Shown piece by piece: positions 1 to 6,430 of a stretch of 13,592 bases of DNA. Origin of the DNA: Coriobacteriales bacterium (GTDB lineage: Bacteria > Actinomycetota > Coriobacteriia > Coriobacteriales > UBA8131). The position numbers and the translations under genes were made by a program. The DNA lies in assembly GCA_031274985.1 (NCBI GenBank), contig JAISPK010000115.1:1-13592 (forward strand), read 5' to 3'. Under the pieces are notes generated by a model that ran no database searches, was not told where the DNA came from, and was given only the letters and a program-made list of their open reading frames with translations. Positions within the stretch are counted from its first letter, which is position 1, and every line of letters begins with the position of its first letter.

Positions 1-44
1 CGTCCCCTTTTGTCAGCAAACCAGCCTCGTCCCCGCTGATGCCC
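1..44. other. Left-edge non-coding tail with a short direct repeat
   Basis: This stretch lies downstream of the minus-strand DUF3795 gene and shows no coding signal. It contains the heptamer CGTCCCC twice (1-7 and 28-34). Read on the minus strand, the edge is TGACAAAAGGGGACG. From memory this resembles short dispersed intergenic motifs seen in some anaerobic Gram-positive genomes, but one truncated copy cannot show that. Confidence 0.25.
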
Positions 45-317
45 TCAAATGAGGTCAAGCATATTGTGATAGGCCTGAAGATGCGACGGCTTTCCATCAT
101 GGTAAAAGCGGCTCAGCTCATCGCAGGGAAATTCATCGCACTGCCCACAGTGCAAGAACCCGCGCTCGATGGCACAGGTACGAGTGGTACAGTCCCACAG
201 GAGATTCGGTTCGTCCCTGCATCCCTGACAGTTCTCGTTTTTCTTGTAGTTGCCGCAGCTTGTGCAATTGATGCCACAATACGACAAGGCAACAGAGGTG
301 TTAACGGGCTCACTCAT
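45..317 (-). CDS. DUF3795 family small cysteine-rich protein
   Basis: This is a 90-residue protein of unknown function. It has ten cysteines in the spacing typical of DUF3795: C14-x3-C18-x2-C21, C30-x2-C33, C43, C48, C57-x2-C60 and C65, with the family-like stretches CGINCTSC, CQGCR and CGQCDEFPC. The pattern suggests zinc or Fe-S binding, but no function is established. An in-frame TTG at 362 would add 15 residues. I prefer the ATG at 317 because a purine-rich GGACGGGAG lies upstream of it, and because a minus-strand TATAAT at 370-365 would start the transcript near 358, after that TTG. The gene is transcribed away from rarD and has no evident link to the methyl-transfer genes. Confidence 0.8.
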   Translation of the reverse strand: MSEPVNTSVALSYCGINCTSCGNYKKNENCQGCRDEPNLLWDCTTRTCAIERGFLHCGQCDEFPCDELSRFYHDGKPSHLQAYHNMLDLI

Positions 318-364
318 GGGTTTTTCATCTCCCGTCCTTAATGCCGGTATCGAGTAACTCAACC

Positions 365-370
365 ATTATA
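365..370 (-). promoter_or_regulatory. Candidate -10 box for the DUF3795 gene
   Basis: The minus strand reads TATAAT here, a perfect consensus -10 hexamer about 48 nt upstream of the preferred ATG. No good -35 hexamer is visible 16-18 nt further upstream (around 387-393), so this is a moderate call. It lies in the 111-nt divergent gap between the DUF3795 gene and rarD. Confidence 0.4.
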
Positions 371-428
371 GTGCCGTTGAGTGTGTGTGGTACGATAGGG
401 GTGTTTACTATGAGGAAAGAAGACTGTA

Positions 429-1373
429 TTGAATGCCAGCCCCGACACAGTAAATACTGAGACAGCAAAACTGCACAGGATGCGCAAAGGCCTGCTCTAT
501 GGGTCTTTAGCCTATGTAGTCTGGGGGCTTTCGCCGCTGTACTGGAAGCTGCTCAATCAGGTGGGGCATTTTGGCCTGGTGTCGCACCGGATACTCTGGT
601 CGTTTGTGTTCATCTTCATTGTTGCACGCCTCGTTAGATCCAAAGAGCTCAAGACGCTGATCCAAAACAAACGAGCCCTGATTCTCCTGGGAACCGCCGG
701 TGTTCTCATCTCGGTAAACTGGGGGCTGTTCATCTATGCTGTTAACATCGGGCACGTTTTGGAAACATCGCTTGGCTACTTCATCAATCCGCTCATGACC
801 ATATTGGCAGGCCTCATCGTTTTTAAGGAGAAGCTCACGCTCCTGCAAAAGCTGGCTACTATTCTTGCTGCTGTTGGCGTTGTTTACTTTACCTTTGACT
901 ACGGAAGCTTTCCCTGGCTGGGCATGAGCCTGGCGATACTCTTTGCCGTATACGGAGCAATAAAAAAGGCGGGCAGTTATCCGGCGGTTCCGGCACTGGT
1001 GATCGAGACCGGCACGGTGGCTCCCCTTGCCCTGATTTTTGTGATTATCTCGTTCTTTTTGCCGGACAATGGCTTTTTGGCCGATGTCTCATCGCTTGGA
1101 GGGTGGGCCACCACCCTGCTCCTCATGGGAACAGCCGTGATAACGATTCTGCCCCTCCTCTGGTATGCAGAGGGAGTCAACCTACTACCCTTTTCCTGGA
1201 TGGGGTTTTTGCAGTACCTGTGCCCCACCATCTCCTTTTTCTTAGGGATATTTGCCTTTGGAGAGCCCTTTACCTTTGCCCATGGCATTTTGTTTGGGCT
1301 CATCTGGATTGGCCTTGCACTCATAAGCATCGAGGTGGTCATCACCACAAAAAACAGCACTACCTCAGCTTAA
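429..1373 (+). CDS. rarD: RarD-like EamA-family permease (DMT superfamily)
   Basis: This is a 314-residue integral membrane protein, close to the usual ~300 residues of RarD. The region from residue 18 (MRKGLLYGSLAYVVWGLSPL) matches the RarD/EamA start. About ten hydrophobic segments follow, arranged as two EamA halves, with a family-like GxxxFxxGEP stretch (GIFAFGEPFTF) near residues 275-285. E. coli RarD is annotated as a chloramphenicol-sensitivity protein; the natural substrate of this subgroup is not known. The start is a TTG at 429, preceded by AGGAAAG at 413-419. The next in-frame ATG is at 480 and would still leave all membrane segments, but it lacks a well-spaced ribosome binding site. 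The gene ends in TAA. It looks like a neighbouring gene with no link to the C1 genes. Confidence 0.85.
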   Translation: MNASPDTVNTETAKLHRMRKGLLYGSLAYVVWGLSPLYWKLLNQVGHFGLVSHRILWSFVFIFIVARLVRSKELKTLIQNKRALILLGTAGVLISVNWGLFIYAVNIGHVLETSLGYFINPLMTILAGLIVFKEKLTLLQKLATILAAVGVVYFTFDYGSFPWLGMSLAILFAVYGAIKKAGSYPAVPALVIETGTVAPLALIFVIISFFLPDNGFLADVSSLGGWATTLLLMGTAVITILPLLWYAEGVNLLPFSWMGFLQYLCPTISFFLGIFAFGEPFTFAHGILFGLIWIGLALISIEVVITTKNSTTSA

Positions 1374-1606
1374 GATAAAACCAAAACAGGCAAAATAGTC
1401 ATAACCGGTTTTTTCGGGGCCTCCGCGAATAATCAAAGCGACTGGATTTATCCCGAAAACAGTAGAAACATCCATAGGAGTTTGTCCGGGCTGTTTGTAT
1501 ACTATAATCAGGACAACTCCAAAGTATAATGAGTCCAAAAAGTCCCCTATGGCCCAAAGGTAAGAAGGGTCGAGGTAGAGAACCCGTGTGGTGAAGGAGG
1601 AAATTC
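1374..1606 (+). promoter_or_regulatory. Intergenic region and leader of the first corrinoid-protein gene
   Basis: This 233-nt gap has no coding potential I can support. It opens with a weak terminator-like pairing, AAAACC (1377-1382) with GGTTTT (1407-1412), ending in a T-run at 1409-1414 that could terminate rarD transcripts. It then carries the promoter and inverted repeat described separately. The leader is 70-95 nt and could fold a small GGGT/ACCC hairpin (1567-1570 with 1582-1585). I saw no cobalamin-riboswitch box. Confidence 0.5.
1477..1520 (+). promoter_or_regulatory. Promoter with flanking inverted repeat, upstream of the corrinoid protein
   Basis: A perfect TATAAT lies at 1503-1508 with TTGTCC at 1482-1487 as a possible -35 (15-nt spacer, shorter than ideal). 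The -35 is part of GGAGTTTGTCC (1477-1487), which is the reverse complement of GGACAACTCC (1511-1520) apart from one extra T. The inverted repeat therefore brackets the core promoter, where a regulator could block or bend it. A second TATAAT at 1525-1530 has no convincing -35. The spacing and symmetry are seen directly; the operator role is inference. Confidence 0.5.
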
Positions 1607-2245
1607 ATGTCAAGAGTCGAGGAAATCTACGAGCTGGTCCTTAAAGGTAGAGCTAAGGATATCTCTGAAAAAGTCGCTCAGGCAATCGATGCCGGTGATG
1701 ACCCGAAGGAATTGATGAACAGCGGCATGATCGCGGCAATGGCCGAGATCGGCGAGAGATTCTCTCGCGGCGAGCTCTTCGTCCCGGAGATGATGATCTC
1801 TGCCAAGGCCATGCAGAAGGGCCTTGAGACCTTAAAGCCGTTTTTATCGGAAGAAGAAAGTGCGGGCATCGGTACCATCGTTATTGCCACGGTTGCCGGT
1901 GACCTCCACGACATCGGCAAGAATCTTGTTGCCATGATGCTCGAGAGCTCCGGGTTTGAGGTTATCGACCTCGGCTGTGATGTTCCCGTCGATGCCTTCA
2001 TCCAGGCCGTTAAGGATAATCCCAATGTGTCGCTCGTCTGCGCCTCCGCTCTGCTCACTACCACCATGCCCGCCATGAAAGAGATCGTCAACGCTCTCAT
2101 AGAGGCAGGACTCCGCGACCAGGTCAAGGTGCTCATCGGTGGCGCGCCCGTTACGCAGAAGTTCTGTGACGAGATCGGTGCCGACGGCTATGGTGAGGAT
2201 GCTGCCGCAGCCATTAGGCTCGCCAAAGGCTACATCGCCGCGTAA
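1607..2245 (+). CDS. Corrinoid protein (MtgC/MttC/MtbC type), methyl carrier
   Basis: This 212-residue cytosolic protein carries a methyl group on its cobalamin between a substrate methyltransferase and a methyl-THF methyltransferase. Residues 1-85 form the helical B12-binding cap domain. Residues 88-210 form the Rossmann-like B12 domain with the full signature: D99-LHDIG with axial ligand His101, S147-x-L149 in SALLTTT, and G178-G179 in IGGAPV. The length is typical of the family. The start is secure: AAGGAGG at 1594-1600 sits six nt before the ATG, the strongest ribosome binding site in the window, which suggests high expression. The gene stands alone between its own promoter and a hairpin terminator. 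Its methyltransferase partner (MttB/MtgB family) is not here, so the substrate cannot be named. It is a paralogue of the protein at 3827-4519. Confidence 0.93.
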   Translation: MSRVEEIYELVLKGRAKDISEKVAQAIDAGDDPKELMNSGMIAAMAEIGERFSRGELFVPEMMISAKAMQKGLETLKPFLSEEESAGIGTIVIATVAGDLHDIGKNLVAMMLESSGFEVIDLGCDVPVDAFIQAVKDNPNVSLVCASALLTTTMPAMKEIVNALIEAGLRDQVKVLIGGAPVTQKFCDEIGADGYGEDAAAAIRLAKGYIAA

Positions 2246-2304
2246 TACTCCAACGTTGCAACCCAAAGCGTAGCGCAGGGAAGCAACCCGGAGAGCAACT
2301 GAAT

Positions 2305-2350
2305 AACGACCCTTTTTGTTGCAACAAGCAGCAGAAAGGGTCGTTTATCT
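2305..2350 (+). terminator. Hairpin terminator after the first corrinoid-protein gene
   Basis: AACGACCCTTT (2305-2315) pairs perfectly over 11 bp with AAAGGGTCGTT (2335-2345) and is followed by a T-rich tail, TTTATCTT. The 19-nt loop itself holds a 12-nt palindrome, TTGTTGCAACAA (2316-2327), so the structure may fold as two stacked hairpins. It lies 60 nt after the stop of the corrinoid gene and before the regulator promoter, so it separates the two units. Confidence 0.75.
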
Positions 2351-2485
2351 TCAAGTAGGTCAGGAAAATACCACCAATAGCAGAATATTACCTTTTACCG
2401 TGGACACTACCAGCCTATAATGAAAGCGGTGCTTCCTTGATTCCGGGCAGAGGAAGGGTAGGAACTCTGAACAGAGAAAGGGCAG
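2351..2485 (+). promoter_or_regulatory. Promoter and leader of the PocR-type regulator
   Basis: TATAAT at 2416-2421 is a consensus -10 box. The -35 area (TTTACC, 2394-2399) is poor, which suits an activator-dependent promoter. A direct repeat, TTACC-TT-TTACC, covers 2389-2400, and the leader can form a 6-bp hairpin, CTTCCT (2432-2437) with AGGAAG (2451-2456). The likely transcript start is near 2428, giving a leader of about 60 nt. Binding by the regulator itself is a guess. Confidence 0.45.
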
Positions 2486-3805
2486 ATGCTCATGGATGTT
2501 ATCCAAAATCATGAGCTCAACAGCCGAAAAAAGCTTTTGAATTTTGTTGACCTGGAAATCATGAAAGGCATTCTCGATGCCTTTACCAAGACCACCAATC
2601 TCATGGCAAATATCGTTGATGTTGAGGGAAGATCAATTTTCTCCCGTGAAAGCCACAATAAATGCTGCTCGTTTTGCAAGCACATCTATAGTTTAGACGG
2701 TGGGCTGGAGCGCTGCAGGGGAGCCTATAAACGGTATGGAAAACAAGCTGCGATCTTTGGCGAGCCCTATATCTTCAGATGCCCCGCAGGTTTGGTGGAA
2801 TGGGCCGCTCCCATCATCGTGCAGGGAGAGCATCTGGGATCCGTTATCTGCGGGCAGGTGTTGATGTGGGAGCCGGAAGACTTTTTCTGGGTTGAATTGC
2901 GCGAGCTGAACAAAGAGCTGATCAGCGACTTTACGGAATTGTTTGCGGTGGTAAAGGAATTACCCGTGGTGTCTCCTGCGGTGGTGAGGAGCGCGTCGTA
3001 CCTGATGCACATCATTGCCAACTACATCATGGATGCAGGGTGGAGCAAGTACGTCTATGTTAAGGAGATCTCGTACCAGCAGGCCCTGCTGCACGAAGAG
3101 ATCATCAACCGCAACCAGCTTGAGAAGGAGCTCGCCGACAAAACCACGGGGTACTCCTTTGCCTATGAGCGAGAGCTGATGCTCAAGATCAAGTTCGGCG
3201 AAACCGATGCGGCCCTGGAGCTCATGCAAAAGCTGCTCGCCGACATCGTTGGCTCAAGCGACAACGGCCTGGACGCTGTGCGCACCAGCGTCATCTCTCT
3301 TTGCGTGCTCATGTCGCGGAGTGCGGTGGACGCGGGTATCTCCATGAAGCAGGTCATGGCAGACAACAGCAGATTCTTTAACGAGATGTACCGGCAAAAG
3401 ACTATCGAAGAGATATGTCTGGGCGCTCAGAAGTTTCTTGAGCACTATATGGAGCGCATCGCTACCCTCTACAAGCGACCCATCAACAGCAAAGTGTACG
3501 AGATCAAGAAATTCATTCTCGAGCATCACAGCGAAAACCTGACGCTCGACACCATTGCCAAGTCGGTGTATCTGAGCCCCAGCTACGCAAGCAGGCTTTT
3601 TAAAAAGGTGCAGGATTGCTCAATTATGGAGTACCTCACCTCGAGCCGCATAGAAGAAGCAAAACGACTCCTGCACAACCCCGTATACCTGATTGACGAA
3701 ATAGCATCTAACGTTGGATATTCCGATGCGAGTTATTTTACGAAGGTATTTCGTCGTGCCGAAGGGCTCACGCCCACCCAATATCGGAATATGCAGCATC
3801 AGTAA
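2486..3805 (+). CDS. PocR-domain sensor / AraC-type transcription regulator
   Basis: This 439-residue cytosolic regulator has an N-terminal PocR-type sensory domain (residues about 20-185), a linker/helical region (190-335), and a C-terminal AraC/XylS DNA-binding domain (about 335-437). The latter has two helix-turn-helix units near 353-374 and 402-423, with the family endings FTKVFRR and GLTPTQYR. The sensory domain has the Cys pattern C60-C61-x2-C64, C77, C99 and C122, seen in PocR domains next to anaerobic C1 and B12 genes. PocR domains are thought to bind small organic ligands; the Cys cluster could also hold a metal or sense redox. The ATG at 2486 has AAAGGG only three nt upstream. The ATG at 2492, two codons on, has better spacing and may be the true start. 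The gene is followed after 21 nt by a corrinoid protein, so the two are probably co-transcribed and this regulator probably controls local methyl-transfer genes. Confidence 0.85.
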   Translation: MLMDVIQNHELNSRKKLLNFVDLEIMKGILDAFTKTTNLMANIVDVEGRSIFSRESHNKCCSFCKHIYSLDGGLERCRGAYKRYGKQAAIFGEPYIFRCPAGLVEWAAPIIVQGEHLGSVICGQVLMWEPEDFFWVELRELNKELISDFTELFAVVKELPVVSPAVVRSASYLMHIIANYIMDAGWSKYVYVKEISYQQALLHEEIINRNQLEKELADKTTGYSFAYERELMLKIKFGETDAALELMQKLLADIVGSSDNGLDAVRTSVISLCVLMSRSAVDAGISMKQVMADNSRFFNEMYRQKTIEEICLGAQKFLEHYMERIATLYKRPINSKVYEIKKFILEHHSENLTLDTIAKSVYLSPSYASRLFKKVQDCSIMEYLTSSRIEEAKRLLHNPVYLIDEIASNVGYSDASYFTKVFRRAEGLTPTQYRNMQHQ

Positions 3806-3826
3806 GTTAGAGTTGGAAAAAAGCAT

Positions 3827-4519
3827 ATGAAAGATGCGCTTGAAAGAACTTCTTATTGTGAGAAGAATGAGCTGCGTGACCTCTGGCGTGCTATCTATGA
3901 GGGCAATGCGCAAAAGGCCAAGGAAGCCACCGAGCAGGTCCTGCAGCTTGGGTATAGCACCGATACCGTCATCAGAAACGCTCTCATTCCGCCCATGCGG
4001 GCGTTGGGTGAGCAGCTCAAAGACGGCAAACTCTTTATTCCCGAGGTGCTCATGTCTTCTCGCGCCATGCAGGGAGCCATGTATGCGCTGCAGCCGGCCA
4101 CCGCGAGCAACCAGGTCACCTTGCTGGGCACGGTGGTGCTCGGGACGGTTGCCGGTGACTTTCACGACATCGGCAAGAACATGGTAGCGCTGATGCTCAA
4201 GGCAAAGGGATTTGCCGTGGTTGATTTGGGGATAGACGTCACCGCAGAAGCTTTTGTGGAGGCAATCAAACGCCATAAACCCGATATCGTGGGCATCTCG
4301 GCTATGCTCACCACCACCATGACCGAGATGAGATCCATTATCGAACTGATAAGCGCGGTGGGCCTGCGCTCGCAGGTGACTATCATGATAGGAGGAGCTC
4401 CCGTCTCAAAGGAGTTTGCCCGGGAGATAAAGGCGGATATCTACGCTGAATCGCTCTTTGAAGCGGGAGATGCGGCAGAAGAACTCATCAAGCATCACAT
4501 CAGCCGCTATGCTGTTTGA
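3827..4519 (+). CDS. Second corrinoid protein (MtgC/MttC/MtbC type)
   Basis: This 230-residue methyl-carrier protein is a paralogue of the one at 1607-2245, with the same two-part fold: helical cap (about 15-95) and B12-binding domain (about 98-228). The signature residues are present: D111-FHDIG with axial His113, S158 in SAMLTTTM, and G189-G190 in IGGAPVS. The N-terminus is about 12 residues longer than in the first protein. It starts 21 nt after the regulator stop, behind a weak GGAAAA ribosome binding site, so expression is probably coupled to the regulator and lower than that of the first paralogue. No substrate methyltransferase follows. It may serve a different MttB-family partner encoded elsewhere, or be an inducer-dependent carrier. 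It ends in TGA. Confidence 0.92.
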   Translation: MKDALERTSYCEKNELRDLWRAIYEGNAQKAKEATEQVLQLGYSTDTVIRNALIPPMRALGEQLKDGKLFIPEVLMSSRAMQGAMYALQPATASNQVTLLGTVVLGTVAGDFHDIGKNMVALMLKAKGFAVVDLGIDVTAEAFVEAIKRHKPDIVGISAMLTTTMTEMRSIIELISAVGLRSQVTIMIGGAPVSKEFAREIKADIYAESLFEAGDAAEELIKHHISRYAV

Positions 4520-4760
4520 TGGGGGATTTTGAGTGAGCAGGCGGGTGTCGGCGACAAAGTACCTAAATAGACGGGAAATTACCATGCCGGCAAAGCAGCG
4601 GTGTTAGACAAGAGACTTTGTGAGAGAATAGACGATAATTCGCAGAATTATCCAGAGACATCTTCAGGTCATAAGGCATACACTCACACAGACTTTTTTA
4701 CGGCATTGAGAGAGAAGTGCTCCTGCGGCCAAAAGCCACAGGACAGATAGGAGACCCCGA
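4520..4760 (+). promoter_or_regulatory. Intergenic region upstream of the C1/Pyl gene run, with inverted repeat
   Basis: This 241-nt gap holds no gene I can support. Its clearest feature is a perfect 8-bp inverted repeat, GATAATTC (4634-4641) and GAATTATC (4645-4652), with a 3-nt centre: a typical dimer-binding site or small hairpin. A shorter palindrome, TGTCG-G-CGACA, lies at 4546-4556. The left arm of the large repeat contains GATAAT, a possible -10, but no -35 with proper spacing is clear. As the only sizeable gap before an 8.8-kb run of plus-strand genes, it should contain their main promoter. No B12 riboswitch motif was seen. Confidence 0.5.
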
Positions 4761-6398
4761 GTGAAAAACAGACTGAGAGAAGCAATCGACAGGGGCGAAT
4801 TTGTTGTCACGGTTGAGATGATCCCGGGCAGGGGAGCAAGCGAAGAAAGTCAGATCAAGGAATTTGAAGAGATGCAGAGCATCTATGCCACAGGGCGGGT
4901 GCATGCTATCTCTATAACCGACAACCCCGGAGGCAATCCGGCGTTACTGGCCGATAGGATCGCCGGCGACTTTGCGCACAGTGATATCTGTTCTCTTGTG
5001 CACTTTACCTGCAAAGACCGCAATCGCAACCAGATGCAGGCACAGCTCTACGCCCTGCAGCGCAAAGGGATCGAGAACCTACTGGTGATGTCTGGCGACT
5101 ACCAGGTATCGGGCTTTATGGGGCGCGCAAGGCCGGTGCATGATCTGGATCCGGTGCAGACCCTCATGCTTGTTGAAGGCATGAATGCAGGGCTGGTGGT
5201 GGAGGGCCCCAAAGGTGCCGTGCGGGAAGCCCCTGCTCAATTCTTTGCCGGCGCAGTGGTAAACCCCTTTAAATACACCGAAGGCGAGGTTATCCCGCAA
5301 TACCTCAAACTGGAGCGCAAGATCCTTGCGGGAGCACAGTTCATAATCACCCAGCTTGGCTATGATGTTCGTAAGATGGAAGAACTCCTGCAGTATCTGC
5401 GCAGCCGTGGCTACACCACACCGGTGATTGCCAACGTCTTTTTGGTAAACCGGGGTGCAGGACGCCTCATGCGCAAAGGTGCCATAGCCGGCTGTTATAT
5501 CAGTGACGGGCTCATGGCAAAACTGGAGGCGGAGTTTGAGACCGAAGACAAGGGCAAGGCTGCTCGCATAGAGCGCGCTGCTGTTGAAACCGCCCTGGCG
5601 AAGGGTCTGGGCTTTGGCGGCGTTCACATCGGAGGCTTTGGGCTCACGGCGGGTATGATCACCGCAATACTCGACCGCGCCGAAGAGCTGGCCGATGACT
5701 GGAGGTCTCTCATTGGAGACTTGAGTTTTGGGGACCCAAACGGCTTTTACCTCTATGAGGCGGGAGTTGACGAAGCAGGCAACCTCACCGGACTCAATGC
5801 CGCGACTGTGGCTCCCCGGCCTGAGAGACCCCGCGATAGAAAAGTCTATAAACGCTACCGCCTCTCACGCTTTTTTCATCACTGGGTGCTCACGCAGCAA
5901 AGACGCTTCTTTGGAATACTCGCCGCTACCATGGAGCGCAAGGATAAGAAAAAGGGCATCAACCGCCACCACGGCCTGGAGCACGTGGGCAAGACCCTGC
6001 TCTACGGGTGTATTGACTGTGGCGACTGCGGGCTGGAGGCCTGCAGCTACACCTGCCCCATGGCCCAGTGCCCCAAGTGTCAGCGCAACGGCCCCTGCGG
6101 CGGCTCAAACCCCGGCGGCTGGTGCGAGGTCTATCCAAACGAGCGCTACTGTATCCATTACATGGCGTACTACCGCCTCAAGAAGTATGGCGAGCTCCAC
6201 AAGATGTCTGCGTACACGACCCCGCCTAACAACTGGGACTTCTCCCATACCAGCGGTTGGTCCAACTACACCCATAACCGCGATAATGCCGCGCAACGCA
6301 TTCCCGTGTCACTCGGTCTCAACGGGCAAAAGGCAGGCACATCTGCCGACCCTGCTTCTGAGGCAAATAATCCCCCAATAACTCAAACCTCTCATTAA
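4761..6398 (+). CDS. metF: Methylene-THF reductase, MetF domain fused to MetV-like Cys-rich domain
   Basis: This 545-residue cytosolic protein interconverts 5,10-methylene-THF and 5-methyl-THF. Residues 1-310 are the MetF TIM-barrel flavoprotein domain, with the likely catalytic Glu19 in TVEMIPGRG and the flavin/folate stretches SITDNPGG (51-58) and VMSGDY (109-114). Residues about 375-485 match the MTHFR C-terminal/MetV type, with ten cysteines (417, 420, 423, 428, 432, 437, 440, 446, 455, 464) that suggest Zn or Fe-S binding. The last 60 residues look disordered. In several acetogens MetV and MetF are separate subunits; here they are joined, MetF first. The start is a GTG at 4761 with AGGAG at 4749-4753. 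In methylotrophic growth the enzyme would oxidise methyl-THF; in acetogenesis it would run the other way. The electron partner is unknown. It ends in TAA. Confidence 0.9.
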   Translation: MKNRLREAIDRGEFVVTVEMIPGRGASEESQIKEFEEMQSIYATGRVHAISITDNPGGNPALLADRIAGDFAHSDICSLVHFTCKDRNRNQMQAQLYALQRKGIENLLVMSGDYQVSGFMGRARPVHDLDPVQTLMLVEGMNAGLVVEGPKGAVREAPAQFFAGAVVNPFKYTEGEVIPQYLKLERKILAGAQFIITQLGYDVRKMEELLQYLRSRGYTTPVIANVFLVNRGAGRLMRKGAIAGCYISDGLMAKLEAEFETEDKGKAARIERAAVETALAKGLGFGGVHIGGFGLTAGMITAILDRAEELADDWRSLIGDLSFGDPNGFYLYEAGVDEAGNLTGLNAATVAPRPERPRDRKVYKRYRLSRFFHHWVLTQQRRFFGILAATMERKDKKKGINRHHGLEHVGKTLLYGCIDCGDCGLEACSYTCPMAQCPKCQRNGPCGGSNPGGWCEVYPNERYCIHYMAYYRLKKYGELHKMSAYTTPPNNWDFSHTSGWSNYTHNRDNAAQRIPVSLGLNGQKAGTSADPASEANNPPITQTSH

Positions 6399-6430
6399 GA
6401 CCCTCTTACCAAAAGAACAGGAGAAAGCAC

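Noticed and set aside
39..341. Plus-strand open frame overlapping the DUF3795 gene
   Set aside because: The minus-strand frame has the ordered Cys pattern of DUF3795; the plus-strand frame looks like an arbitrary translation.
1374..1606. Cobalamin riboswitch upstream of the B12-dependent genes (also considered at 2246-2485 and 4520-4760)
   Set aside because: I could not find the conserved B12-box core or the multi-stem pattern in any of the three gaps.
1844..2266. Long antisense open frame opposite the first corrinoid-protein gene
   Set aside because: It is a shadow frame of a strongly supported gene, has no family resemblance and no ribosome binding site. The other antisense frames here (for example 3620-4276 and 12000-12629) are rejected for the same reason.
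2369..2400. Shared ATTACC-like elements upstream of the regulator gene and metF (4579 area) as a common regulator site
   Set aside because: The match needs a gap and is only a few bases long, so chance is likely.
4487..4525. Hairpin over the stop codon of the second corrinoid gene as a terminator
   Set aside because: CATCAA and GCAT pair with downstream sequence only with a 3-nt bulge, and no T-run follows.
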